Below, one piece after another: positions 1 through 10,462 of a stretch of 27,156 nt of DNA. Under the pieces are notes generated by a model that did not search any database, was not told the origin of the DNA, and saw only the letters and a program-made list of their open reading frames with translations. This stretch comes from Chara braunii (taxonomy: Eukaryota > Streptophyta > Charophyceae > Charales > Characeae), in assembly GCA_003427395.1 (NCBI GenBank), contig BFEA01000285.1, forward strand, positions 1,756,908-1,784,063, given 5' to 3'. A program made the translations under genes and the position numbers. Positions within the stretch are counted from its first letter, which is position 1. Each line of letters opens with the position of its first letter.

Positions 1-260
1 CAAGTTCGTGTTCCGAATCTTTTCTTTTGTTGAACTCTTCTTCATTGAGCATGTGCTTCACTAGTATAGTCTTCATTGTCAAGTTCATGTTCCGGATCTT
101 TACTTGTTGACATCTACTCATTGTGCATGAGCTTTTCTTTAAATCTAGTCTTCATTGTAAAGTTCACGTTCCGGATTTTTTACTTTGTTGAACTCTTCTC
201 TTGTGTGCATGTGTTACCATTAGTCTAGTTTCACATTGTCATGTTATTCCGAAATATACT
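1..260. repeat. Minisatellite, about 79-bp unit
   Basis: The marker GTTCCG recurs at about 10, 89 and 168, and a diverged form (ATTCCG) at about 246, giving a period close to 79 bp. Each unit also repeats a CATTGTCAAGTTCATGTTCCGG-type phrase and a TGCATGTGCTT-type phrase. The array continues off the left edge. Units differ at many positions, so the array is old. It is related in wording to the 92-bp array at 1572-1950. No coding role is visible. Confidence 0.75.
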
Positions 261-349
261 TATTCAATCTCTCACTACTAGGGCGGGTGATCGACGTTTG
301 GTTGCTGTTACGGGGGGGGGTGAATTGATTAGGGGTTCTTCTTGTACTA

Positions 350-371
350 TTTTTTTTTTTTTTTTTTTTCC

Positions 372-433
<62 letters not shown>
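350..433. repeat. T-run and CT microsatellite
   Basis: A run of about 20 T is followed by about 60 bases of almost pure CT dinucleotide with one TTTC interruption. It occupies the same place in repeat copy 1 as the CT tract at 2031-2108 in copy 2. The serine-leucine peptides it would encode are an artefact of the repeat. Confidence 0.95.
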
Positions 434-435
<2 letters not shown>

Positions 436-856
436 TAGCGTATGACTAACCTTTCTCCCCTCACTTGGAAACATTGTCAGGGTATGGACGGTGACCGAAA
501 TCAGACCTCACTTGGTGGAGAAAGAGGACAAGGGAAGGATAGTCGGTCCCTTGTGCCACCAAGAAGGCAAAAGAAAGGACGCTTGAAAAAGTGGAAGAAA
601 GGCGAGATCCGGAGAAAGCATAAGTTAAAGAGAGGTCAATTTGACTCAACCATTTCCCCGACTGCATGACTATGAGAAGAGGATGCGCTGATTGAACAAG
701 AAAAAGGGAATAAAGCACAGCCAAAGAGCATGGAAAAAATAGGCATGTGGGAAGGGCTATGTGTTGACCCCCAACGGGGGACATTGTATGGATCTTCTTG
801 CTTGTGTGGGATTATGCAGGTGAGTAATGGCTAGAAATGCCTTAAGCGGAATAAGA

Positions 857-938
857 GCGAGAGGAACTGGGCACCAAGAGGGAAAGGGAAGAGGAGGGCG
901 AGAGGAACTGGGCACCAAGAGGGAAAGGAAAGAGGGAT
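857..938. repeat. 41-bp tandem duplication specific to copy 1
   Basis: The phrase GCGAGAGGAACTGGGCACCA starts at 857 and again at 898, a period of 41 bp. The matching place in copy 2 (about 2620-2660) has only one version, so this duplication arose after the two long copies separated. Confidence 0.85.
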
Positions 939-1571
939 AAAGGGGCTATGGGACCCTTGACATAGAGTCAATTCATGAAAATGACTTTTGCACTTAAGAC
1001 TTGGAAGTGTGATTGAGAGTGCAATCATATCAAGGAAAATGTGACGTTGTGTGTGCATGCATATGAGGACCCCGAAAAGACTAAGGGGCCTACTTCAATA
1101 AGGTGGGAAGCAAATTGTGAGATCCAATGAATGCGTAGAGGCGAGGGGGAGGACGGCCCCGCCGCACCCCGATGACGCCATATAGCCAAAATGCTTAGGG
1201 AAATCGTGCGTGACCTAAGGATGACGCTTAGCCTACGCACAAGAGAAGAGAAACGCTCAAAGAACCACTGGACTGCCTGCGTATTGGAAGGAGCAATTGC
1301 TTGAGAACACAATAAAGAATCAAAAAAATCAGCGTTGCGGAACGACCAGCGAGACTACCACCCGGCGTGAGGGTTGAGCTACATCCCCAATATCAAAGCT
1401 CTATCTCGCGATGGCCCACCCTCATCCATCTCAAAGCACTAAGTGGGGGTGACCTTGGGACGCACAGCCCGCGCCCTGAGCATGAGTGTGGGCGGGCCGA
1501 GCCAACTGGGACCCGCAGTGGGGTCGACTAAGGCTTGAAAGTCTACCGGGGTTTGGCCCTACACCGGCTCT

Positions 1572-1950
1572 TACTTAGTTGATCTTTCCTCCATGTGCAT
1601 GTATTTTTCACTAGTTCTAGCTTCTCATTGTCATGTTCATGTGTGTTGTGATGTTCCGGTTCCTACTTAGTTGATCTTTCCTCTATGTGAATATGCTTTT
1701 CACAAGTTCTAGCTTCTGATTGGCAAGTTCATGTGTACTGTGATGTTCCGGTTCCTATTTAGTTGATCTCTCCTCTATGTGCTTGTGCTTTTCACTTACT
1801 CTAGCTTCTCATTGTCAAGTTCATATGTGTTGTCATGATCCGGTTCCTACTTAGTTGATCTTTCCTCCATGTGCATGTGTTTTTCACTAGTTCTAGCTTC
1901 TCATTGGCAAGTTCATGTGTGTTGTAGTATTCGATTCATACTTAGTTGAT
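1572..1950. repeat. Minisatellite, 92-bp unit, about four copies
   Basis: TACTTAGTTGATC (or a one-base variant) begins at 1572, 1664, 1756, 1848 and 1939, so the period is 92, 92, 92 and 91 bp. Within each unit the order is a CTCCATGTGCATGTG-type segment, TTTTCACTAGTTCTAGCTTC, then a TTCATGTGTGTTGTGATG-type segment. The units are much more alike than those at 1-260, which suggests more recent expansion or homogenisation. The array separates the two long repeat copies. Confidence 0.92.
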
Positions 1951-2054
1951 CTTTCACTGTGGGATGGGTGACCGACATTTGGCTGCTACTACGAGGAGAT
2001 GATTTGATTAGGAATAAAAGTTTGTTTGTTTTTCTCTCTCTCTCTCTATCTATC

Positions 2055-2111
<57 letters not shown>

Positions 2112-3303
2112 CCTTGTCTCGCTCAACTCCCTCTCTCCCAATCTTTCTCTCCCTCTTCCTATTCGTCTTGCCTCCTCTCTCCCTTCCCCTCACTTGGCAT
2201 ATGACTAACCCTTCTTCCCTCACTTGTTACAATGCTAGGGTGCGAACAGTAAAGGGAGATCAGACCTCACTTGGTGGAGAAAGAGGGCAAGGGGAGGATA
2301 GTCGGTCCCTTGTGCCACCGAGAAGGCAAAAGAAAGGACGTTCGAAAAAAGTGGGAAAGAGGCAGATTCCGGAAGAAAACATAAGTTGAAAGTGAGGTCA
2401 GTTTGACTCAACCATTTCCCCGACTGCATGAATATGAGAAGAGGATGGGCTGATTGAGCAAAGAAAAGGGTAGAAAAGGCAGCCAAAGAGCATGGAAAAA
2501 TAGGCATGTGGGAAGGGCTATGTGTTGACCCCCAAACCCCAACGGGGGATTGTATGGATCTTTGCTTTGTGTGGGATTGTGCAGGTGATTGAAGGTTAGG
2601 CATGCCTTGAGCGGGATATGGGCGGGAGGAACCGGGCATCAAAATGAAAGGGGAAGAGGGGCAAAGGGGCTACGGGACCCTTAGCATAAAGCCAACCCAT
2701 GGAAATGACCTTTGCATTTTAGATTTGGAGTGTAAATGAAAAAATGGAGTGCAATTTTGCCAATGGAAATGTGAAGTCGTGTGTGCATGCATGTAAAGGC
2801 CCCGAAAGGACTAAGGGGCCCACGTCAATAGGGTTGGAGGAGATGTATGGGACCCGATGGGTGCATAGAGGCGAGGGGGAGGACGGCATTACCGCACCCC
2901 GATGACGCCATAGGAAAACAATGCTTAGAGAAAGGGTGTGCGGCCTAAGGATGATGCTTAGCCTGCGCACAAGAGAAGAGGAACACTCAAAGAGCCCTTG
3001 GACTGCCTGTGTACTGGAAGGAGCAATTGCCTGAGAACATAACTATGAATAAAAAAAAAATCAGCGTTGCGGAATGACCAGCGAGACTGTCACCCGGCAT
3101 GAGGGCTGAGCTACATCCCCAATGTAAAAGCTCTCTCGCGCGATGGCCCACCCCCATCCATCTCAAAGCACTAGGTGGGGGTGACCCTGGGACGAATGGC
3201 CCGCGCCCTGAGCATGAGCGTGGGCGGGCCGAGCCAACAGGGACCCGCAGTGGGGTCGACTAAGGCTCGAAAGTCTACCGGGGTTTAGCCCTACAACGGG
3301 CTG
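1950..3303. repeat. Long non-coding repeat unit, copy 2
   Basis: This is the second, diverged copy of the unit at 270-1571, with the same order of landmarks (CT tract, CAGACCTCACTTGGTGGAG block, AGCGTTGCGGAATGACC at about 3063). It ends at GTCTACCGGGGTTTAGCCC near 3295. Unlike copy 1 it is not followed by the 92-bp array. The sequence changes there to that of the decayed element C, so the right edge is probably a truncation. Confidence 0.75.
2031..2108. repeat. CT microsatellite
   Basis: A (CT)n tract with a few CTAT interruptions, the counterpart of the tract at 350-433. Confidence 0.95.
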
Positions 3304-3660
3304 CTCACTACGGTTCGCGAGTTCCTAGTAGCTTCACGTCGGGCCAAAGTGTCTGCGCCCAAGCCAATTTCAGATCCAGACCTGGGACCAAAACATTTGG
3401 TGCGAACCCAAATGTGCTACTTGGCATGTGTTGCACACTGCTTTCCCATTGGCCGAGAAAAAGTGTGTGACGTAGCACATTGGGGAGCAACGCTCAGACC
3501 TTGGTCACATTGGCCCTGGTAACCAACTGGTACCCGCTATGTGCTTGGGTCCAAGAATAGGCCCACCTTCACTTAGGGCAGGCACGCGACTTGTAGGTGG
3601 CGCCCTCTATGTTGCGGACGAGGGCTTAGACCCCCGTTTTTCCTCCTCTATAACTTCGAT
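3304..3660 (-). other. Probable 3' LTR/U3 remnant of element C
   Basis: On the minus strand this follows the end of C's pol. A purine-rich stretch (GAGGAGGAAAAACGGGGG, about 3633-3650) could be a polypurine tract. Further on, CCCTAAGTGAAGGTGGG (about 3563-3579) matches a motif in the corresponding place downstream of element B's pol (20115-20129 and 20140-20154). No complete LTR or TG...CA ends can be defined, and no coding region is evident. The call rests on position and on the motif shared with B. Confidence 0.4.
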
Positions 3661-3689
3661 AGTCCTCTGAAATGATGCTAATGAACCTT

Positions 3690-4090
3690 TCTTTTCCACA
3701 TAAATAACCATTTATCGTAGTAGGAGATGACTTGTGGAGCAGTTTTAATTAGTTCCTCCTTCGTGAGCCATCGGTTTTCCTTACGATCAGTATAATGCTT
3801 GAACCTTACCCGGTACTCTCTGAGAGGTTTCGGAGCCCTGCAAGCTTTGGAACAGGCACATCACGATGTTCCACAATTTCGTTGATGTTCATGTGTGTGT
3901 GCATAGTTGGGGGCAGCATAGACCGTCTCGAAGGAAACTTTTTAGTTTCTATGAAAAGTGCAAGCTTGGAGGCATGAAAAACACGGTGTGTGCGTCTCTT
4001 GGGATCTGAATGACTTATGAGGAACCATCTGGATCATCCCCAACTATATCAAGAACTTCCCACGGTCCGGAATACTATGGCATGAGCTTC
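3690..4090 (-). pseudogene. Element C: integrase C-terminal GPY/F and chromo-like tail
   Basis: The minus strand contains a peptide beginning YRVRFKHYTDRKENRWLT and ending near APQVIS, which lines up with the chromodomain-like tail of element B (YRVSFRHHLDPTEDRWFT). Several stop codons and frame changes break the region, so no protein can be made. This kind of tail in Ty3/gypsy elements is known to help target integration to chromatin. C's copy is readable only as homology to B and to the end of A's integrase gene. Confidence 0.7.
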
Positions 4091-4871
4091 CTAGATTGCC
4101 CACTTGACCCAAACTCTATCCCCGACCTGAAAGTGAGACAACCTTTTATACCTGTTCTCGGATGTAATCATTGCATCCTGAGACTTTTGGATTTGTTCAA
4201 CTGCTTGCTGCAACATCTTATCACATAGGATAACAAATTTTATGCTTCCAGGTGATGTTGTGGGCTGGTTTTCTGGCAAAAAGAAGCCTAGAGGGCAAAG
4301 AGGCTTCCAACCAACGTGAAGCTGGTTGGGAGTCAGACCGGTAGTGTTGTGTACAACATTATTATACAAATTGGCAATGAGATGTAACTTCTTTCCTCAG
4401 TGATCCTGGCTCGGCTTGATGTAGTGCCGGAGCAAATGCTGCACCACACGGTTCATCTGTTCCGCTTGGCTGTTGAATTCAGAACGATTTCCTGAAGTCA
4501 TCTGCAATTGGGTGTCCATTTGCTTGTCAGAACTCACTCCTGAATCGTACATCTCTATCGTTGACGATAGAATTAGGGCGCCCAAAATCACGCACCTAGT
4601 TATCCATAAAAAGCTTAAAGACATGGTCAATCTTCATTGTTTCGGGCATAGGCGACTAACCTAGCATACCTACTAAATTGGTCCACTAACAAATACGTTC
4701 CGCTTGCCACTCTTGCTGGTCACCAGGGCATCCATGAAGTCCATGGACACACTCTGCTCGGGGGCCAGTGAGAATGGGCAAGGGCTTGACTAACCCAAGC
4801 AGTGCTTGTATCCTCGCCTTGTCACGTTGACAAACTTGACAAAGTATCCACGTACCGCTTTGCATTATCAA
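4091..4871 (-). pseudogene. Element C: integrase core, broken
   Basis: Segments of a retrotransposon integrase appear in order on the minus strand: LCQVCQRDKARIQALLG (zinc-finger end), a disrupted catalytic core, LQMTSGNRSEFNSQAEQMN (catalytic Glu region), HLLRHYIKPSQDH, then YNNVVHNTTGLTPNQLHVGW and HFQVGDRVWVKW. They lie in more than one frame and are separated by stops, so the gene is dead. Each piece matches element B (20845-21342), giving the relation between the two copies. The HFQVGD segment keeps a Gln where B has a stop codon. Confidence 0.85.
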
Positions 4872-4881
4872 ACATTGAGGG

Positions 4882-5316
4882 TCACCAAAATCGTTGTACT
4901 AGGTTTGTCGATGTCTTTTCATAACCGAAATGTTCGGTTGGATCGTGGCATTCCCCTTGAAATAAGCTACGCAAAGACTCTCTACTACTCCCTGCCTTCT
5001 CAAGGAACAACAAACCATCTACCAATGTGACCTTATATTTGACCTTGAGCTTGTGCATGATATCAGACATCGCTACATCCTTTTCGTAAACTTCCACCAT
5101 GGATTGAGTCAATTCGTCAGAAAGCCAAAACTCATTTATTAACGTATCCAGAAAATCTTCCCTTCGTGAGAGAGTATCCACAACCTTGTTGTATGCCCCC
5201 TTTAAACACCAGAGATCGAAGTCAGACTTGTCAATGACTTCGATCTGTATCTTGAGTGCATTAGAGAGCGTCGATTGCATCTTGATCCATTTGAGGGACT
5301 GATAGCAAGATCTCAT
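4882..5316 (-). pseudogene. Element C: end of RNase H and integrase zinc finger
   Basis: A 144-residue open stretch reads from an RNase H end (SLKWIKM..., then YNKVVDTLSRRED, equivalent to the N-x-x-A-D-x-L-S-R motif) through a linker into the integrase HHCC finger (FQGECHDPTEHFGYEKT, TNLVQRFW). It ends at a TGA where element B reads TGG (Trp). Upstream, the rest of RNase H (about 5317-5640) is too damaged to read as one frame. Confidence 0.85.
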
Positions 5317-5639
5317 GATGAAAAATCAGCCTCACAGGTAATGCCTCCAATAGGTCAAGGCGTTGTAAAGGGCGTAGAGCGCGTGTTCATAAGTAGATTT
5401 TGCAAACTTTTGGGATGGCATCTTCTTACTCATGTACTCGATCGGCATCAACCTTTTTCCCCCCTATCGCTGGAAAACCAAGACAATGTTGTACTAGCTC
5501 ACGTCGATGACTACAGTGAACGACTTTTGAGGATCGGGTAGCTTCAAGACCTCATGAAATGAAAGAGCGTACTTCGATCTCTTGAAGGCTCTCTCACACT
5601 CGTTCATCTACTCCCATCAAGTGTCAAGGCGTGTAAGGT

Positions 5640-6125
5640 TTGCGATAGTGCTATAATTCCTTACAAACAGTGGTAGTATCCCTTCATCCCCAAGAAAGAC
5701 TTGATCTCGGTCATAGACTGAGGTCGAGGCCAGTCATGTATGCTAGCCACCTTCACATCTTCGGGCTTCAATCCCTCTACCGAAATTTCATGTCTCAGAT
5801 ATAAGATCCTCGTGCGATCGAACTCTTATTTCTTTAAATTAATTTTGTATTGCGGATGATAAAGAAGATTGAGTACAAAGTCCGTGTGCTTTGCATTATC
5901 CTTAACGGTCCTACTAAAGATAAGAATATCATCAAGGTACACGACGATAAACTTATGCAAGTAGTCATTAAAAATCATATTCATGGCGTACCCGAATGTT
6001 CTCGGTGCATTGCACAGGCCAAAAGGCATCACCACAAACTCGTACAGACCATACCGGGTATGAAAAACGATTTTTATGTTGATCCTTGGGTATAATAGAA
6101 ATTTGATGGTATGCAGGCTGCATAT
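5640..6125 (-). pseudogene. Element C: reverse transcriptase, C-terminal half, cut by element A
   Basis: From 6125 leftward the minus strand reads MQPAYHQIS...PKDQHK, then after a frame change MPFGLCNAPRTFG, then VVYLDDILIFSRT with the RT catalytic box YLDD, then LYLRHEISVEGLKPEDVK and SFLGMKGYYH. These are the fingers/palm end, thumb and connection of a Ty3/gypsy RT. The reading starts exactly where element A ends, and its missing N-terminal half is at 16551-16826. At least one frameshift (near 6040) and a TAA (near 5665) make it non-functional. Confidence 0.92.
6121..6125. repeat. Target-site duplication of element A, left copy
   Basis: CATAT here is repeated at 16551-16555. If the LTR begins with the usual TG, the T at 6125 is shared and the duplication is CATA. 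Removing element A and one copy brings the two halves of C's RT together in one frame (Lys-Ile-Asp-Met then Gln-Pro-Ala-Tyr-His-Gln). Confidence 0.85.
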
Positions 6126-7389
6126 GTGATAACCCGTTCAAACACGGACTGAAACATACAGCTGATTTCTGAGTTTTGTTCATAGACTGAATGCCCTACT
6201 AAGTTCCCCGCCTGCTAAGCCTGTGTGTGTGTGTGCTTGCTGGACTGCATGTCTGTCTGGGTGCTGGTTGGCTTCCGTGTGTGTGACTGTGCCTGTCTGA
6301 GTGCTGGTTGGTATGAGTGTGTATGTGTGGCCCGCCAGGGCACTTGTTCCTTCGTTGGGCCCTCAGGGCTGGTACTTACCTGTGGTCGTGGCTTCAAAGG
6401 GTTGCAGTGGGGAAAAAGCACTCAAGTAGCGGGTAGGCCGGTACCGCACCCGGCAGGGGGGTAAATATGCAGATACCGGAGGCCGAGCACAAGAAGACAA
6501 AAGTGGCATTTTTAAAGCGGTAGTGTAAGCTAGGTCTAGCAGGTACCAGTCTGAGTCTAGGGCCTGTAGGGGCAATATCAGAGTCTGCAATGATGTTTCC
6601 CTCTAAAAACGAGGAGGTACCGGTTGCTTGGGAAGGCCAGCGGCCTGGAAGTCACTGCCCAAGAGGCAAAGTAGGCCGCTATATCTTCAGGCCGGGCGGA
6701 AGACCCGGCCTCTTTTTCGGTGTGCAAGTTTGGCGACACACTGGTGGAGCGCTGGCTGGAGCAGCGCTGCTGGGGAGGAAGAAGAAGGACTTGAGGGAGG
6801 AAGAAGGAGGAAGGAGAAAGGAAGGGGGAGGAGCGCCAGGGGTAATTACCTGGCTATGGTGGCAGCCATCTTCATCACCTTGGTGGGCACTGCAGCAAGA
6901 AGTCCCCAGTCGGGGAGAGCCACACCAAGAAGCTTCAAGGCAGGGTTGGGCATGACAGCCTGAGCTAGAGCAGCCATAGCTGCTTGGGGTTGTCCTTTGG
7001 ACGTCTGGGCAAGGCCTAGTAGTCCGCCATAGCCTCGGCCTATGAGAGTGAAGAGTGGGAGAGGTGGTCATGGCTATGGTGGACCTTGAGTGATACCTGC
7101 AGTAGAAGAGGGACTCAGGCATTGATTCTGGACCAGTCATTCAACATTGTATTATTATTTCTTGTATGAATAAGAGGAGGGGGAGATAAAGAGGAGGAGA
7201 TTGTTGGGCGAAGAAAAGTAGTCTTGTCATTGTCTTTGCTGGTGTACATCTTCTTCTTCTTCTTTCTTACTTCTTCTTCTTTTTCTAATCCTCTCTCTCT
7301 CCTCTCAAGTTTATTCATTTCTTTCTGCAATTGGATGACATTCTACCTTCTGATGGATGTGTATCTCCAAATTGGCCAGGGTCATAACA
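6125..7389 (+). repeat. Element A 5' LTR
   Basis: About 1265 bp, starting TGTGATAACCC and ending GGTCATAACA, immediately before the primer site. It is matched along its length by 15172-16550. It contains a GT-rich segment (6219-6330), a GC hairpin followed by T5 (6689-6717), a purine-rich block, and TTC-rich sequence near the end. The start is 3 bp shorter than in the 3' LTR. Short reading frames on both strands inside the LTR are not conserved as genes. Confidence 0.93.
6689..6717 (+). promoter_or_regulatory. Hairpin followed by a T-run inside the LTR
   Basis: AGGCCGGG (6689-6696) pairs perfectly with CCCGGCCT (6704-6711) around a 7-nt loop, and TTTTT follows at 6713-6717. The same structure is intact in the 3' LTR (15741-15763). 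It could be an RNA structure at the R region or a transcript-end signal. The function is inference. Confidence 0.5.
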
Positions 7390-7390
7390 T

Positions 7391-7402
7391 TGGTATCAGA
7401 GC
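7391..7402 (+). promoter_or_regulatory. Primer binding site for tRNA-iMet
   Basis: TGGTATCAGAGC lies one base after the LTR end and is complementary to the 3' end of plant initiator-methionine tRNA, the usual primer for minus-strand DNA synthesis in plant Ty3/gypsy elements. Confidence 0.95.
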
Positions 7403-8640
7403 GGATTCTACTTGTTGGTGAGAGTTGACTTTGTTGCCCTAACCCTAACCTAAGTGGTTGAGGGCAACACTTGGGGTTAGGGTTGGNTGGTTGAGGGAAG
7501 TGGGGCAGCGTGGCTAAGGAAAGCTTCCCCCACCTGGTTAGGTCATGTGGGGTCAACATAGAACCTAACTAGGTTGCTTGAGAGTGAGATTAGGGTGGCG
7601 AAACATTTCGAGGAGCTTCATGTGGCGATTTGAGAGAGGCGACAGTGAGAGGCACTCGCACCTGCAATCTGATTCAAGTGAGACACTTGGCAACTTAAGG
7701 GCTGCCCTCAAGTAGGCGAGCTTGAGGACCGGCGGCCATTCTGCATCAACGAACTGCAAGTTGCTACTTTGATCTTCAGAATCGACGGGGGATCCGGCGT
7801 TTCACTTGGGTGTTGGAGTCAGACCCTCCTAGGAGATAGGACACTAGTGTAGGGGCAGCGTTAGAGGGGTCAGGAGGACCACATGAGAAGGGGGGTGAGT
7901 TCTATTCATCTCGAAGCTCAAGGCCACTCAGGTAAGTGTCGTGCACCTACCGGATGCCTATGTATATGTGTATGGTATTGATTGTCATGTTGGGGTACTC
8001 TGGGTTTCTTTTCCTACTCCTCTGTGGTATTGATTGTGTGACTGAATGCATGTGATCTACCTACTCACCTAATGGATGGAAAATGACATATCTTAACCTA
8101 TATGCTGAGTCTTTCTACAGTGCTTTGTCTTTTCATCTCTGAACGGTTGTAGTCTGTAGGTTCTGCCAGAAGTTGAAATTTCGTTTTTCAGTGCAGTAGA
8201 GACTGAACTAAGTTCAGGTGGAACTCCTCTTGGTTGGGACCTGGTTGAGACCTACGTGGGACCCTTGGGACCCAGCGGGACCGGGCCCAAACAAGAAGAA
8301 CCTCTGGACCCAAATCGGTTAGGCATTGACCTCTTGTCTTCTTGGCTGGGATACGAGTTCATTCTTCTTGGATTAGGACACCCACCGCCGAGGGGATCTT
8401 GGCTGAGACGTTTCACATGTATTTTGATTGCATTGTCCGTGGCTTGAACCGCACCCTGTACACCACTCAATTCTCCATTGTTGCATTTAGTTACTCGAGA
8501 GAACCTTGTATGCAGTCTGATCAGACTGGGTCGCTTGATCAGACCTCTCATTGAGTTTGTTTGTGTCTTTTGATTCTGCTACTCTCTACTTCCAAATGAA
8601 ATGCCGCTCCGACTAGGAGTTCTACCTTCTCTTCTCTGAG
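7403..8640 (+). other. Element A untranslated leader
   Basis: About 1.2 kb between the primer site and gag, with no long open frame. A single N at 7487 marks an uncertain base or join beside a repeated TGGTTGAGGG phrase. Two short CCCTAA-type repeats (7437-7450) occur but are too few to be telomeric. A consensus splice donor (CAG/GTAAGT at 7929-7937) and an acceptor preceded by pyrimidines (ending at 8120) could define a 189-nt intron, not proven. Confidence 0.6.
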
Positions 8641-10462
8641 TTTTTCAGTCTGTTTTTCTGAGTTCATTTCCGATGCCCGTGGAGACTCGCAACTTGAAAG
8701 AAGAGAGAGAGAGAGGAGGGAGAGAGAACAGGGAGAGAGGGAAAGTGATCGTCTGAGGTGGGCTAGGACTGAGAAAAGGAGTGTTCGTCCACGCGGGAGG
8801 GGGAGTGAACCTCTTGAGAGTCTAATTGATTTTTTTGCTGATTGGCGACTCTCTGACCCACCTGTCCATACTGACAATCCAATAATGGCTCAGCAAACTT
8901 CAGTTCAGTGACGGGCCTTGTTAGATGCAGCCAATGATGCTGAGAAACCTTATCTACAAGCACTTTTAGATAGTGCAATCAAAAGAGAACAGGAGACAGA
9001 GAAGAAGAGAAAGGAGACCTTGCTGAAAAGGCAAGTGGCCCTCCTAGAGACTGTTCCCTCACTGACTGAAGAGTAGTGTGGGGAACAATTGTAGTCTATA
9101 CTTACAACCTTTGTTCAAGTCAGGAATCTTGAGGACCATACCACTGAGATCGTTGAAGTCTCTGCAAAGCCGCAGACACTTCAAGATGATCTGACTGATA
9201 TGATCCGCAAGTACCATTAATTGACAAAGGAGGTTGCTGACCTGCGACAAGCCCAAGTGACCAACCCTCTTCCTCTACCCCCTGGATCTGAAGCTGCAAT
9301 CGAAACTAGTTATGCCCCTCTTACTGTATCTTCTTTCTCGAATGTGTTGGCAACCCCCTCGGGACCTTCAACAGGTGCAGATTCCGCTGTTGCTGTAACC
9401 AGCAATGAGGCTGGAACTTCTGCAACTGCTGCAACCCCAAGGTTGGAATCAGTAGGTGCTGGTCCCAGCTACGCTAGTCCCTACGTGGACCGAAAGGCAG
9501 TACAAATGTCGTCTAAGTAGGAAGACATCGAGTCCTGGATCAGCTCCATGAGGGCCTACTTTGAGATTTTGGGAACTCAATCTGAGAACCGGGCGGTGAT
9601 CATGGGAATGAATGTCGAAATGACCGTACGGGGCTTCCTAGAAGTCCAAGCGACGTGGGCTGGGTTCCAAAAGACTGCACTAGCCAAATGGCTTAGGACC
9701 ACCCTGGTTGCCTACCTCGAGGATCTCCTTATCTCACAATATCAGGATCCACATGTTGCGGCTAGAGCAAGAATCCAACTTGACAAAGTCAAGCGCAGCA
9801 AGTGGACAGGCTCCATGAAAAGCCTGCAAACCTATCTTAGCAAGATGTTCGCTACTCCTGGGTTGGAATTGTCTGCTCAATCTTGCTTAGATGTGGTTAA
9901 GGGCGCGGTTCCAACTAACTTCACCAATTGCCTGGGCAGGGACTATATTGCATACACTGACTGACTCACCTTAATGAAGGACATAGTCAGTTTGGAGGTT
10001 GTAGACCTCCTTAGCACGCCAGGCAGCAAAAAGCCCATGGGCGGCAGACGGTTCCAGGGCAGCAGCCGTTTTGCTGTGCATGACCTGCTGGAGGCCGAAA
10101 AAGAAGCCGATGCGGGTGACCCCACTCTTGGTGACGACCAAGAACAAGACTCCGATACAACTTGTTCTTCAGCCCATGAGTCCGATGCAAATAAAGAAGT
10201 AGAAAATTTTTTTGCCTTTAAAGAGACTGTCAATACTAAGGGACCGAATCGGAGTGCCGGGAAAAGTTAAGTCCAACTTCCCAAAGGAGTCAAGATCCCG
10301 CCTAAGCCGGAGGATACAACTACAAAACCTTAGGTTGACCTCCGGATCACTAAGAATGACTGGCGGGGCAGACTCAAGAAAGGGGTTTGCCTGCATTGCC
10401 AAAAACCAAATCAAAAGGTTCAAGACTGTTATAGGCTGCAGGGAAACAAGAATCGGGCGTAG
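8640..10462 (+). pseudogene. gag: Element A gag, one frame interrupted by eight stops
   Basis: Gag is the capsid/nucleocapsid precursor. One frame can be followed from about 8640 to the TAG at 10460. It has an Arg/Glu-rich start (possible coiled coil), a second Lys/Glu-rich helical stretch (about 8930-9070), a Pro/Ser/Thr/Ala linker (9260-9480), and the capsid-like core DIESWISSMRAYFEIL...LEDLLISQY (9524-9960). An acidic linker follows, then a zinc knuckle CLHCQKPNQKVQDC at 10388-10429 in which the usual His is Gln. Stops lie in frame at 8909, 9074, 9092, 9218, 9518, 9962, 10268 and 10331, with no frameshift seen. The start codon cannot be identified: the ATG at 8673 is in another frame. Confidence 0.85.

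Larger units (their letters stand above)
270..1571. repeat. Long non-coding repeat unit, copy 1
   Basis: This stretch is repeated, diverged, at about 1950-3303. Matching landmarks include GGTGATCGACGTTTGG (about 287) against GGTGACCGACATTTGG, a CT microsatellite, a block starting CAGACCTCACTTGGTGGAG, a block starting AGCGTTGCGGAACGACC (about 1331), and the closing phrase GTCTACCGGGGTTTGGCCC. The offset between copies is about 1.68-1.73 kb. Reading frames here are short, differ between the copies and match no family I recognise, so I treat the unit as non-coding. It may be a large satellite or the remains of an unrecognised transposon. Confidence 0.75.

Noticed and set aside
241-474. Open frames over the CT tracts here and at 1913-2208
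   Set aside because: They are Ser-Leu or Arg-Glu dipeptide repeats produced by the microsatellite, with no conserved flanks.
1572-1950. A CRISPR-like array
   Set aside because: Units are contiguous 92-bp tandem copies without unique spacers, and the setting is eukaryotic.
6679-7140. A 153-residue antisense frame in the 5' LTR (and its partner in the 3' LTR)
   Set aside because: Low-complexity Ser/Pro-rich reading of a purine-rich LTR block. The 3' LTR version differs at its ends, and no domain is visible.
7437-7485. Telomere-like CCCTAA repeats with an inverted partner
   Set aside because: Only two units on each side and next to an N. Too short to be a telomere or interstitial telomeric array.
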